DNA from: Paroedura picta
Taxonomy: Eukaryota; Chordata; Lepidosauria; Squamata; Gekkonidae
Length of the DNA: 64,000 nt
NCBI RefSeq assembly: GCF_049243985.1
Contig: NC_135386.1
Coordinates: forward strand, 16,956,202 to 17,020,201
Direction: 5' to 3'
Shown here: one piece after another, positions 9,247-19,874 of the stretch
How positions within the stretch are numbered: the first letter of the stretch is position 1
Layout of the letters: every line of letters begins with the position of its first letter
Position numbers and translations under genes: made by a program
The notes under the pieces: generated by a model
The model's database searches: none
What the model saw: only the letters and a program-made list of their open reading frames with translations
What the model was told of the DNA's origin: nothing

Positions 9247-10137
9247 GGCACAGAGTTTCTCTCTGGAAAGCCAATGATGGAAACTGTTTTTTCTGCACTC
9301 GGAGGATGACGACGTAGCTGTCGCTGACCTTTTTGTCCTTCCATTACGGCATCGAGGCCCTTTGCTGGAGCCGGCGTTTCTCTGAATTAAGTCTGGTCGC
9401 TGGGAGCAGTTGTAAATTTCTTCCAGCCGGCAAGAGAACAAAGGCTGTCTGCCGGCTGAGGAGCTATGGCACCCTTTGGCCCCGCAATTTGGCTGCCCGC
9501 ATAGCTACGCTGCCTCCCTCCCGGCCCCACGCTGATCCCAGCCCTGACATCTTCATCTCTCCCCGCCTAACAAATCAGACTTAGAAGAAAGTCATTTTGT
9601 ACGGGAGACAGAGGGCAGCTGCTGTCTAACTGCTGGTACTTAAATTACCTCCTTCCCGCCTGCCGGGCTGTGAATTTAAGCATTCTGGCTCCACATGAAC
9701 CCATCAAAGTACCACCAAGCTGTAGCCAGCCAGGGACGGCTTTCTTTGCCAAGCCGGTGAACGTCAACCCCGCTTCTTTCTTTGGCTGTCGAACGGCGAA
9801 GGGACTGGCAAGATTGGCCAGAAGGCTCCGTTGCCAAACCAGGGTAGTGTAGGCTGCAGGTTAGCTTGTAGGCCACGGTGATGCGGGTTATTCTGTGGTC
9901 GCAAAATGACAATCCGTTCACGGAGTACCGTGAAAGCGAACTGACATTTCTTTCAAAGTTCGGGTCTAGTTGCACAAAGACCAGCGAATAATTCTGGAGT
10001 ATGAGCTTTTGTGGACACTCATTTAGGTGCCTCCTCTCCAGTGGGAGGGAGAGAAAGAAAAATAGGAAATTGGGAGTGAGTACATTGGCATGTGTCCAGA
10101 TTTCTTTCCTGTCAGGGATGGGGGCTTGAGAGATCTT
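9247..10137. other. Intergenic, low-repeat stretch
   Basis: No repeat recognised. 9430-9680 is compositionally even, ends with TTAAATTACC and could be conserved non-coding DNA, but nothing in it shows function directly. Confidence 0.3.
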
Positions 10138-10335
10138 CTCCTTCCCCTTCTCCCTTCTCCCTTCTCCCTTCTCCCTTCTCCCTTCTCCCTTCTCCCTTCT
10201 CCCTTCTCCCTTCTCCCTTCTCCCTTCTCCCTTCTCCCTTCTCCCTTCTCCCTTCTCCCTTCTCCCTCTCCTTCTCCTTCTCCTTCTCCTTCTCCTTCTC
10301 CTTCTCCTTCTCCCTCTTCCTCTTCTCCTCCTCCT
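10138..10335 (+). repeat. Polypyrimidine tract: (CTTCTCC)n then (CTTCTC)n
   Basis: About 200 bases of pure pyrimidine on the + strand: roughly 18 copies of a 7-mer, then the 6-mer CTTCTC, then CCTCTT variants. Such mirror-repeat homopurine/homopyrimidine DNA can form H-DNA. The long open frames over it are artefacts. Confidence 0.95.
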
Positions 10336-10951
10336 TCTCCTCCTTCTTCTGAAAAGTTGACATAAGAGTCGGACGCAAGTGTCATTTAGGGGGCGAAAGA
10401 AATGGAGTGGCATTGGTTCCCCACATCCACGAGGGCTATGAATAGAACAGCTTCCTTTTCAAATTGGAGGGTAAAGACTTGAGTCTGCTCGCGACCCCTT
10501 TCCTCCAACAGCAACTCTCTTTGACAGCGGGAAGAGGCCGTCACCAGCTCGCTTCCCCCTGCGACCTTTCCGCATCTCTCCCGGCCCAGGGTATTTTTCT
10601 TCTCTGCTGCCTCTGTCCCTCCACCCTGAAATAAATCGCCTTTTGCTTTGTTAACTTCCTGCCGGAGCCACAATAGCTGTACGCTGGCTGCTTTTGGAGG
10701 AGAATTTCCCCCCTACCCTTCTGCGTCCTCATCTCTATTTATCACTCAGGCTGCAAAGATTTGTGCTCTGGGTTTGGCTTTTGGAAGGAGACAAAGGGCA
10801 GAGCAAACAACTGAGCCAGTGTTGGAGGGCCTGCCGTGTGATGAAATTGTCATTTTGGGGGTGGGAGAGGCGCTTTCTCAGATTGTGAACAGTGTGGGAA
10901 GAGAGGTATTTCTTTCCCAGCTGGACTGGGAGCAGTAGTCAACAAATTTAA
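10336..10951. other. Intergenic, low-repeat stretch
   Basis: No gene or recognised repeat. Confidence 0.35.
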
Positions 10952-11008
10952 GAATGAATGAATGAATGAATGAATGAATGAATGAATGAATGAATGAATG
11001 AATGAATG
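10952..11008 (+). repeat. (AATG)n microsatellite
   Basis: About 14 perfect GAAT/AATG units. Confidence 0.95.
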
Positions 11009-11009
11009 A

Positions 11010-11590
11010 GAGGCCATTATGGGAGAGAGGCAGTCTAAAAATCCAGTAATAATAATGGCAAAACAGACCATTTTCTTTTTAATATAACCAAAATCAGGGG
11101 TAGATATTTCAGTGAGCTACGCAAAGTCCATATTTATTTTGGGCTCTGCTTTTTGCTCTTTTTTTAATGATCCTGTGCTTGGACTCTGTGCAACTGGGCA
11201 CTTATCTATTTTATTTATAACTACGGCATTACTTGTTAAGACGGCCTCATAAAAGACGGCAATTTTATTAGCCTGAGACCTTCAGCTGGGGGGAGGGGGA
11301 GCAGAGGCTTTACTGAAGTTAGAATGAACCTCGGCAAAGGTTTCCAGCGCAAATAGCTCATTAGCACATGAAGCCTTCGGCGGACTGGAAAAAGGAGAAT
11401 CTCCGAGGAGACCTTTCAAAAGGGAGCGATTCCGAAAGGGCACCTTGCCCTTGGCAAGCGCTGCTTAGTTTTCTGTGCCGTTGGCAGAAGTGAACCGGTC
11501 CCAAAGTGGTCACTTGCTTCCTTTACAAACTGTGTTATCAGAAAGTAAAACTAAACTGGTCTACTCTAAATCCTACTCCGTTCTAGTTAT
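11010..11590. other. Intergenic, low-repeat stretch
   Basis: AT-rich text such as TTTATTATAACTACGGCATT-like and TTTTATTAGCC segments, with no recognised gene or repeat. Confidence 0.35.
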
Positions 11591-11594
11591 TTGG

Positions 11595-11985
11595 GCTTAC
11601 CTGTGAGGACTTGGGCATGTTCAGCCTGGAGAAGAGGAGGTTGAGAGGGGACAGGATGGCTCTCTTGAAGTATCTGGACGGTTGTCACTTGGAGGAGGGC
11701 AGGGAAAGGTTCCTGTTGCAGGCAGAGGAGAGGACCTGCAGGAATGGCTTTAAACTACACACAGAACAGTACCAGCTAGATATCAGGAAAATATTTTTCA
11801 CAGAGTAGTTCAGCAGTGGAAAGAGCTGCCTAAGGAGGTGGTGAGCTCCCCCTCACTGGCAGTCTTCAAGCAGCGGCTGGATAGATCCTTCTCCTGGATG
11901 CTTGAGGCAGATCCTGCACTGAGCAGGAGGTGGGGCTAGATGGTCTGCGTGGCCCCTTCCCACTCTAGGATTCTATATCACACAG
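11595..11985 (+). mobile_element. CR1 LINE 3' end
   Basis: Runs from TTCAGCCTGGAGAAGAGGAG through AGCTGCCTAAGGAGGTGGTG and CAGTCTTCAAGCAGCGGCTG to TAGATGGTCTGCGTGGCCCC and TTCTA, the 3' untranslated end typical of amniote CR1. No ORF2 protein remains. Confidence 0.85.
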
Positions 11986-11989
11986 AGAG

Positions 11990-13055
11990 AAATGGCTTTT
12001 ATCTCTGGAGCCTATCAGTAAGACTGCATTTTGCTAGCAAATTACTCTTGCTTGCATTCCTTAGGCTTATAAGGACACTTTATGTTCGGTATATTTGTCC
12101 CACAAATCAAAGCCATGACTGTCTCTCAGAAGCACACCAAGTGCATAGAGACAACCCTTTTGCTTTCGGGGGACCTTCTAATTATGACTTCCCAGTCTAG
12201 TTCACACGCTTGCCAACTGACAAACTTTTCCGTGAACTGGCAAGTGTCACCCGCCCCCCCCCCACCTCCCAATCATTAGTTCAGATGAGAGACCCTGCAG
12301 AGACACAGTTGGCGTTATGCAAAAGGAAGGGTCTGTCTGGCCCTTTTGTGTCTTTGAAGCAAATGGTTTATTTTGTTCTGGTTTCTGGAGGGGAACCAGA
12401 GAATGATTACGTAAGTGGAGTGGCCTGGTCCAGTTGCCGTGAATTCTTTATTCACAGAATTTCTAGCCTTCTCAGACTTGGCCATGAAGAACCCCAGTGG
12501 CAAGGGGACAACTGTTTGAACCTCCTGCAGGCCTCCCAATCAAGATCGAATACTGTTCTTAGACCTGCAGCTTCAAGACTACATGCTCCATGATGCATTG
12601 CACCTGTGAGGAAAAATGACAGATGCTAATATAGTGATCTAGTGACCATCCCTGTTTGTTTGGTACTCTTTTGCACTGTCTGTAGCTTAAGATCTTTCTT
12701 TGGGGATGTCTTACTTAAAACAGCGTAAACGGCTTTTTTTTAACTAGTGGCTTGTGATTCTGTTCTTCCCCCCCAGCTAAATACAGACACCACCTTGCTG
12801 CTGATGCACGCCAGATGGATCATTTTGTTACAACAGGTTGATAATAAAGGGCATGATAAGTGGAATGAAAGCCATCAATTTATTTATTTAATAACAACCA
12901 CAACAGTAATATTCTTATAGCCCACCCTTTCTTTATCAACTCATCGTGGCAACATCAAAATTAAAAACATCCAATTCAATAATTACTACAATATATAATA
13001 AAATTATTAAGATTCGCTTTTAAAATTAAGTTAATTTAAGCCACCTTCTTGTTAC
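11990..13055. other. Intergenic, unclassified stretch
   Basis: No gene seen. 12880-13040 is AT-rich (ATTTATTTAATAACAACC...) and may be the tail of an old retroelement. Confidence 0.35.
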
Positions 13056-13059
13056 GATT

Positions 13060-13258
13060 AGATCTATACTCTGCTTTCTCCCCAAGGGGGGCCCAAGTGG
13101 CTTACAACATTCTCCCCTTCTCCAGTTTATCCCCTCAATGCCCTATGAAGGAAATTAGGTTGAGAGTTTGCAGCTGGACCAAGGTCACTCAGCGGGGATT
13201 CGAACCTGGCTCTCACAGACCTGGGGCTGCAGCTCTAACCACTGAGCCTCACTGCCTC
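13060..13258 (-). repeat. tRNA-derived SINE (GGATTCGAACCTGG family), reverse
   Basis: TCTATACTCTGCTTTCTCCC, CAAGTGGCTTACAACATTC, GACCAAGGTCACTCAGC and GGGATTCGAACCTGGCTCTC, then TCTAACCACTGAGC, in family order. Confidence 0.7.
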
Positions 13259-13259
13259 T

Positions 13260-15270
13260 CAAGGACACGCTTTCAGTTTGGGTGAGGGTGGGTGGGATGT
13301 CCTACGCAGCTGAAAGAGCATGTTCCCCACATTGGCTTCCTTGCAGGGGCTGCTTGAACACCGGCTCTGCATTCCCCCCCTTCCAGAAGCGAAGCTTTTT
13401 TCAAATGTCAGCTCTGTCGGGGACTTGCTTAAAAGGCCTCATCAATGTCCATCTTCCCCCGCAGGGGTGACCTTTTCCCCCATTCTGGCTGTCAGGGACC
13501 AGGTTCGAGGCACCTTGGAAGAACAGTTGCCATAGCGATCGGAAGTCAAAGGCTGCTCCCCCCCACTCATCCAGCCCAAATTCCATGCTCGGCTCCTCTC
13601 CCAACGGAGGCCTTCTTCACCTGCAGCAGGTTGTCAAATGCAGGCCAAAGGAGGTGAAGCTGTTGGGGGGGGGGTTGAAATTCATCTCAGGGGAGTTGCA
13701 TGAGGGCAAAGAGGATCACAGAAGAAATCAATGCGCTTCCTGCTTAGCGCATGGACACACCTGCAACTGCCTTATTCCAAATCTAACTCTTGGTCCATCC
13801 GGGTCGGTGTAGTTACTCAGGCTGGCAACTGGGGTCTGACTCCCCACTCTGTCTTAGCCAGGAATTGGGTCGCTCACCTTGCAGGGTCGTTGTTGGTAGT
13901 GGCGCTGGGGTGGGGAAGGGGGAAGTCTGGCATGCCTCCTCAAGATTCTCAGATATAGGACAGGGTGGTGCTGGAAAGACCTTGTTCACTTGCAAGGAGA
14001 ATGGCGTGTGATAGATCCACAAGGAAACTTAATTTGTATGGATATGCAAATTCCCCCTCCCCCTTTTCTTGGGTTGGGAAACAACTAGTCTTGCAAATGT
14101 TTAAATACATTTATTGGGGCTTCTGCGGATTTCCCAGTAAGTCAACGGCTTTCGCCCCTAGGAATCAACGGCTTTTGTTCAGAGTTCGAAGGGGAAAGAA
14201 TATTGTTAATTGAGCTTGCCTGTGTCAGTTATAAAGTGTACCTCTCCGGTCCCTGGTGTTACGTTTTACGGCGCACCTGGCCCTGCCAGACAATGTGACA
14301 TTATGTCAGATCTGACCCTCCTAAAAAATGGGGGTCATATCTCAATTAGAGGCTTGCTAGGGTGAGACAGAAAAGGAGCCAGGAGAGGAAGAAGTGGTCT
14401 GATGGACATTTGCAGACCCAGGGGAGCAGAGTTTGAAAACTGAAGGTCACGAGATATAAACAGAACCACAATAAAGGCAGAAAATTGTGGAGAGAGAGAG
14501 GGCTTTAGAAAGCAAAGAAACATGTGCATTCTTTTCAAACTCCCCTTTTTGCTTGTCAATCTACCTCCAAATGTGGGGGTTTCTTTTGCTTTTTTAAAAT
14601 ATGGCTCTCCATCTTCAACTATCAAATGTCAAAAATGGACCGACGATTTGTCAGGAGCCCTAATTGGACTGCGAATCCCGCTCCGCTTGACGCTTGGCCC
14701 CCCATCCGTCGGGCAATCATCTCCTCCCTGAGAGTTTCCCCGCAGCAATTCCCGTTCGATATTTGTGGCCAGGTTCTTTTGAAGCCAGGCGTTGGCTTGG
14801 TGAGCTGCCTGTGTCTTTTCTTGAGAGCGCTGGAGTTCCTTTTGAGAGCATGATGGCGGGGGAACGGCAGAAATAATCAGGTCGATTCTGGTCCCCCCTC
14901 AAGAAGCATGAAAATGTCACAGAAATACCAGAACTCACATCTTCTTCTGAGCTTTACATGTTGAGGCAGAGCAGAAAGGGGGAAAAATACATGCTGGTTG
15001 ATTTCTAAGAGGGCCATAATCATTTGCTGCCGCATTTCTGCCGCTTGAAGCCCACCTTTACGCTTTGATGCTACACCTGGTGGTCCTCAGGTTGCAGAAA
15101 TGGGGCAGTGAACAAGGGTTAGTTACCTGCTTGTTGGAGAAATGCACTTTGGACTTGCTTCACGGCACTCTTGCAGCTTTAGTTGTTGGAGCTGCTGATA
15201 TTTGATTCTGGGTTTGCAGCTCTATCCCATCATCAACTGTACAGGGAATTGTCAAACTTTCTATTCTTTG
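13260..15270. other. Intergenic, unclassified stretch
   Basis: About 2 kb with no gene or confident repeat. Open frames are short and lack family features. A small G run lies at 13664-13673. Confidence 0.35.
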
Positions 15271-15454
15271 TGTGTGTATTAAGGGCCTGCAGGCCACTGG
15301 CGACTTCTAGCAACCCTATGAATTCATGTCTTCCATCTTGCGCTGTCCTTCACAGCCTCGGCCAGATCTTGCAAACTGAAGCCTTTGGCTTCCTCAAACC
15401 ATTTCCTGTTTGCTCTTCCTCTTTTCCTCCTGCCTTCCATTTTTCTTAGCATTG

Positions 15455-15695
15455 AGAGCCAGCATGGTGTCGTGGTTCAGAGTGGTGACTTCTCATCCAG
15501 AGAACTTGGTTTGATTCCCCACTCTTCCTCCACATGCAGCCAGCTGGGTGACCTTGGGCCTGATGTAGTTCTCTCAGAGCTCTCTCAGCCTCAGCTACCT
15601 CCCCGGGTGTTTGTTGTGGGGAGAGGAAGGGAAAGCAATTGCAAGCTGCTTTGAGACTCCTTTGAGTAGTGAAAAGCGGGGTACAAAAAACCCAG
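15455..15695 (+). repeat. tRNA-derived SINE, CTT-tail family, full length
   Basis: GAGAGCCAGCATGGTGTCGT (A-box region), TTGATTCCCCACTCTTCC (B-box region), AGCCAGCTGGGTGACCTTGG, GTTGTGGGGAGAGGAAGGGA and AGTGAAAAGCGGGGTAC, running into a very long CTT tail. Confidence 0.8.
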
Positions 15696-15910
15696 CTCTT
15701 CTTCTTCTTCTTCTTCTTCTTCTTCTTCTTCTTCTTCTTCTTCTTCTTCTTCTTCTTCTTCTTCTTCTTCTTCTTCTTCTTCTTCTTCTTCTTCTTCTTC
15801 TTCTTCTTCTTCTCCTTCTCCTCCTCCTCCTCCTCCTCCTCCTCCTCCTCCTCCTCCTCCTCCTCCTCCTCCTCCTCCCCCTCCTCCTCCTCCTCCTCCT
15901 CCTCCTCCTG
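15696..15910 (+). repeat. (CTT)n-(CTC)n tract, SINE tail expansion
   Basis: About 215 bases: roughly 38 CTT units then about 30 CTC/CCT units. It follows the SINE at 15455 directly and is probably its expanded tail. Poly-Leu, poly-Phe, poly-Lys and poly-Glu frames here are artefacts. Confidence 0.95.
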
Positions 15911-16760
15911 TGACTCTTGTCTTCTCATAATGTCATTTGAGCTTCAAGGGAGAAATTCAGGCTCGATTTGATTTTGAACTCACTCTATACCCTGCAAATA
16001 TTATTTCTAGTATCAGCGTGGTTACCACCCCAAGGGTTCTGGGCGTGAGAATCGCGTGCCCCTGTACATTTCTTTCTTTTCTTCTTTACTACTCTGCTCG
16101 GTATGTTGAGCTCAGAGGCTCCCTGGGAATGCATTTTGTTCTCCGTCGAAGAGAAGCACCTCAAAACGAGGGAGGCGGCCATGCTTTGCTACGCTGGTGT
16201 GAAGGAACGTGCAAGAGTTTAGTTCAGAACTATTTGGAGATTTTTCGGAACCTCGTCTTTTAATGGGTGTCTCAAGCGAGCCATTAAAAAGGGAAGGAAA
16301 AAAGGAAGAACGAACGCTGGAAAGGAGCCAGCCTTTCTGTGATCTGTTTCACATTAAAAACGCATCAATTAAAGGACTTTCCACCCCCCCCCCATCCCCT
16401 CCATAATTATCTCCTCGGCCTCATACAGACGGAGGATAATGAGAGATCCCTGGCGTTAATGTCATTTTTTCCCCCTCGCAACACCTTTCTCCCTTCCCGG
16501 CACTAATGACTCTTTGTTTCAAATTGCTCCATTCGCCAAAATGACGGGCTCCCGAATAAATGGCAGACATTTTTGACTTATAGCGCTGGCCTATTGGTCA
16601 TGGCGATGCATCTCTGCTGGTCCCTCCAGGCCTGAAAATGGATCCTCACAAATTGTCGTTTTTCTCAGCCCATTTCACTCCCAAGAGGGGTGTCATGGTT
16701 TAGAGCGGTGTAGTAAAGATTGCTCGCTATTGGCATTCACAACCCAGAGAGTACGTTCCC
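15911..16760. other. Intergenic, low-repeat; possible conserved non-coding block 16380-16640
   Basis: No gene recognised. 16380-16640 is free of repeats and has ATAATTATCT, GGATAATGAG and GCGTTAATGTC motifs. Candidate regulatory DNA, by appearance only. Confidence 0.3.
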
Positions 16761-16762
16761 AT

Positions 16763-16975
16763 CTATTTATTTATTTCATTTATACTCTGCCTTGCTCCCC
16801 AGTGAGGTCCCAAAGCAACTAGCATCGATCTCCTCTCCTTCCTTGTATCATGACAACCACCCTGTGAGGTAGGCTAGCGGCAAGGCTAGCTAAAGTCGCC
16901 CACCACGCTTTCATGGCAAAGTGGGGATTCGAACCTGGGCGCTCCACATCCTAATCTGACACCCAGGCCAGGAGG
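16763..16975 (-). repeat. tRNA-derived SINE (GGATTCGAACCTGG family), reverse
   Basis: ATTTATTTATTTCATTTATA tail, CTCTGCCTTGCTCCCCAGTG, CAACCACCCTGTGAGGTAGG and GGGGATTCGAACCTGGGCGC in order. Confidence 0.75.
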
Positions 16976-17373
16976 TTTTCCTCATTTTTTGAGCCTGCGG
17001 GCCCCTTTTGTAATTCTGACACTGTGGTGGGCATCACAAAATGGCCGCTACCGTTCATGCACAGCCAATCAAATCGTCGATGTCCAATCAGAAGTCTCAG
17101 TGGGCAAAACCTGCAGCCAAAGGCCTCTGCCCAGCCAAACACAAAGGATTGGAACCCGGCACCCTTCAGCTATGTGTAGATCTTGCCGTAATCTCTGCAA
17201 GGCAAGTGTGTGACTTGTGAGAGGTGCCAACCTGCCTCGCACACAAAAGGCAGCAAGGTTATTTCCCAGTTGCTATGGAGACATAGAATTCACCAGTTGG
17301 AGATGTTGAGCCGGGCTGTTCCAGAGAAGTCAGGCTAGGTAAATCCCCAGAGACCTTTGCTCATGGTCCAGAG

Positions 17374-17509
17374 CAGGGGTAGTCAAACTGCGGCCCTCCA
17401 GATGTCCATGGACTACAATTCCCAGGAGCCCCTGCCAGCGAATGCTGGCAGGGGCTCCTGGGAATTGTAGTCCATGGACATCTGGAGGGCCGCAGTTTGA
17501 CTACCCCTG
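17374..17509. mobile_element. hAT (Buster-type) hairpin MITE, copy 2
   Basis: 136-bp palindrome with CAGGGGTAGTCAAACTGCGG termini, flanked by a perfect 8-bp duplication GTCCAGAG. Confidence 0.9.
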
Positions 17510-17517
17510 GTCCAGAG

Positions 17518-18200
17518 ACTGGGACCGCTGATACGGGGCAGAATTGAAAGAAATAAGGGTGAGGGGAGGGAGATAAATTTACTCTATTATGAACATTTTG
17601 GGGACCAGGCAAGGAGATATTCATGCATGGGAACTACAGAACCGGCTGTTAAACTATGTCCTGTTGGTGTAGATATTTTGTAAAAGGGGGAAAAAAAAGA
17701 AGAGATGAAGTCGGGAAAGGTATGATAAAAAGGGGGTAGAGAGCGTGAGAGACAGATCAATGTAGCGTTATAACACTATAATGATTTTTTAAACAGGCTC
17801 TCCCGATGAAAGAGGAGAAACATTGGAATGTTTTAGGACATCCATAATATTTTCATTTCCTGCAAGCTGTGCGGAAACCCAGCCTGTTTAAAGATAGAAG
17901 CGACGCCATTATGTGCCGAAGCACAGATTGAAACCTGTTCTACTCTGTTTGTAAATTCTTATCTTGACGTCTCCCGCTTAGCTAATTAAGCCAAGCGGCT
18001 CATTAAAGGGCTCATTAAGTCTTCATTTTGCTAAAGACTTTGCTAGAAAAAAAAGAAAGCAACTAGATAGGTCAAATCTGAAGTCTCATAATCCACTTGG
18101 AAGACTTCCTATTAAATTTGAGATATCTGAACTGTACAACTTTGCGGTGGAAAGCAGTGTTGGCTGTGCTTCTCTGGGCTTTCTTGACTGGCCTGGTAGA
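17518..18200. other. Intergenic, low-repeat; possible conserved non-coding block 17790-18050
   Basis: 17940-18030 carries TTAGCTAATTAAGCC and two copies of GGCTCATTAA. No coding frame or repeat is evident. Homeodomain-type TAATTA/CATTAA words suggest an enhancer, by inference only. Confidence 0.35.
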
Positions 18201-18202
18201 TT

Positions 18203-18425
18203 ATCTATTCATTTAGATATTCATATCCTACCATTCTCCTGAATGGAGACCTAAAGCAACTGGCAATGTAGGCTTCCCCTCCTCACAACAACCCTGGGAG
18301 GTAGGTTAGGCTGGGAGTCTGTGACTGGCCTAAGGTCACTGGGCAAGCTTCCAGAGCAGGGGATTTGAACCTTGAGCTTTCCAGACCTTAATTCAGCCCT
18401 CTAATCCACTACACTACTCTGGTTG
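18203..18425 (-). repeat. tRNA-derived SINE (GGATTCGAACCTGG family), reverse
   Basis: TCATATCCTACCATTCTCCT, ACAACAACCCTGGGAGGTAG, GACTGGCCTAAGGTCACTGG, GGATTTGAACCTTGAGC and TAATCCACTACACTACTCTG in family order. Confidence 0.7.
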
Positions 18426-18597
18426 TCAGATACTTAAGGGGTCTTATGTGGGCTGGTTCATTGGTCCCTCCTGATAACTAGTTATCACAAAGAGTCCTTA
18501 TCTCCTCCTCCTCTTCTTCATCTCCTCCTCCTCCTCCTAGAATGGCCAGGCTGAACAACCATAGGGACAATGGGGGGAAACATGGGGGGAGTGTCAC

Positions 18598-18745
18598 CAC
18601 AGTTGCGGTGATGTCAATTCCAGGGAAAAACCAGAAGCTCTAGGAATAGCCAGGAATTCTATGGTAAAAAGTGATTCCTAGAGCTACCAGCCGACTCTTC
18701 CTGGTTTTCCCGGAAGTGACATCACCATGCCTGCAACCCCACTGT
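18598..18745. repeat. Hairpin element (GCTCTAGGAATC family) upstream of the CapZ-like gene
   Basis: Left arm GGTGATGTCAATTCCAGGGA / GCTCTAGGAAT is mirrored by ATTCCTAGAGC / GTTTTCCCGGAAGTGACATC. Similar hairpins lie at 27960-28062 and 53845-53945, so this is a dispersed element, not a local palindrome. Confidence 0.65.
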
Positions 18746-18881
18746 TTGTTTGTTGTCATTTCCCCACCAATGGTCCTCATGGTGAAGTTTGACAGCGGTC
18801 GTTCTCATGTCCTTCAGGGCAGCTCTTGGGGTTCTTGTCCTCTGCAGGCCAGCCACGTCTGGTGTTCCAAGAAAGCCCACC

Positions 18882-19763
18882 ATGTCGACGGAGCAGGACT
18901 CCAGCGAGCACCCCTCAACCCTGGACAGGCAAGAGACAGCGCAGATCATGAGCCGGCTCCTGAAGCAAGTCCCACCAGGAGAGTTCAACGAGGCCTTCAG
19001 AGACTTGCGTGTACTCGTGGGTGATGACGGCTTGATGTGTGAGGAGGCCTCCGGGTTTTGCGCCGCCCACAACAAGGACCACTTCGCCCCCATCCACACA
19101 GAAGGCGGCGTGGTGCTGCTGACACGCCATAATGAACTTGAGGAGAACCGCTTCCTGGACCCTCAGGGCCAAGTCTCCTTCAAGTACGACCACCTGGAGG
19201 GGAAGATGACCGATTTCCAGGCGCACCCGGAGGAAGACGAGAAAGGTGAGCAGTGGAGGAAAGAGCTCCAGGAGTCTTTGAAGGCCTACGTCAACAACCA
19301 CTACCCCAGGGGGCTCTGCAGCGTCTTCACCAAGGACACGGCAGTCCGGAAGATCTTTGTGGCCTGCATCGAGAGCCACCGGCACAAGCCCTCGGCCTTC
19401 TGGAACGGCTTGTGGAAGTCAGAATGGACTTTCGCCTTGGCCCCGGCTTCCCCTTCCACGGAGGTCAGCGGGACGATCACGGTTCAGGCGCATTACTTCG
19501 AGGAAGGCAACGTCCACCTGACCGTCACTCGGGACGTGGAGGAGACCCTTCTGGTCACCGACGAAGCTCAGACAGCCCGGGATTTTGTGAAGCTGGTGGA
19601 GAAAGCAGAGAACCAAGTCCAGAGCGGACTGATGGAAGAATACCGGAAAATGAACGACACGTATGTGAAATCTTTCCGGAGGCAGCTGCCGATCACCCAC
19701 ACCACCCTGGACTGGGAGAGGCTTGTGAAGGCAAAGATCGTGGAAGCCCACTCTCTCCAGTGA
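18882..19763 (+). CDS. F-actin-capping protein alpha subunit, intact intronless copy (retrogene)
   Basis: 293-aa protein homologous over its length to CapZ alpha, which with CapZ beta caps actin barbed ends. Landmarks: PPGEFNEAF at residues 31-39, RFLDPQGQVSFKYDHL at 90-105, YVNNHYPRG at 136-144, ACIESH at 161-166, FWNGLWKSEW at 173-182, VQAHYFEEGNV at 201-211 (cf. VHYYEDGNV, alpha signature 1) and KSFRRQLPIT at 263-272 (cf. FKALRRQLPVT, signature 2), then the C-terminal actin-binding tail. Length fits the family (286-299 aa). The start at 18882 has context CCCACC-ATG; an in-frame ATG at 18807 is possible but in poor context. Vertebrate CAPZA1/2 have many introns and this copy has none, so it is retrotransposed or descends from an intronless gene such as testis CAPZA3. 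WNGLWKS and VQAH resemble CAPZA3 more than CAPZA1. GC-rich codons and a clean frame argue for function. Its orthology to CAPZA3 is unproven. Confidence 0.85.
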   Translation: MSTEQDSSEHPSTLDRQETAQIMSRLLKQVPPGEFNEAFRDLRVLVGDDGLMCEEASGFCAAHNKDHFAPIHTEGGVVLLTRHNELEENRFLDPQGQVSFKYDHLEGKMTDFQAHPEEDEKGEQWRKELQESLKAYVNNHYPRGLCSVFTKDTAVRKIFVACIESHRHKPSAFWNGLWKSEWTFALAPASPSTEVSGTITVQAHYFEEGNVHLTVTRDVEETLLVTDEAQTARDFVKLVEKAENQVQSGLMEEYRKMNDTYVKSFRRQLPITHTTLDWERLVKAKIVEAHSLQ

Positions 19764-19874
19764 AACCACACTGTGGGAGGAATGGAAGAGTCCTCGGGAA
19801 ATGGGGGACGCTGGAATAAGCTCACAGAATAAGTAGTAAGGGGGAGGGAGGAAAGGAATGGACAAGAACATTGC

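Noticed and set aside
10023-10413. Frames rich in GEGRREK repeats
   Set aside because: Translation of the 7-mer and 6-mer polypurine tract.
15446-15971. Poly-Leu, poly-Phe, poly-Lys and poly-Glu frames
   Set aside because: Pure translation of the CTT/CTC microsatellite.
18915-19385. Antisense 156-codon frame over the CapZ-like gene
   Set aside because: Shadow of the GC-rich sense frame.
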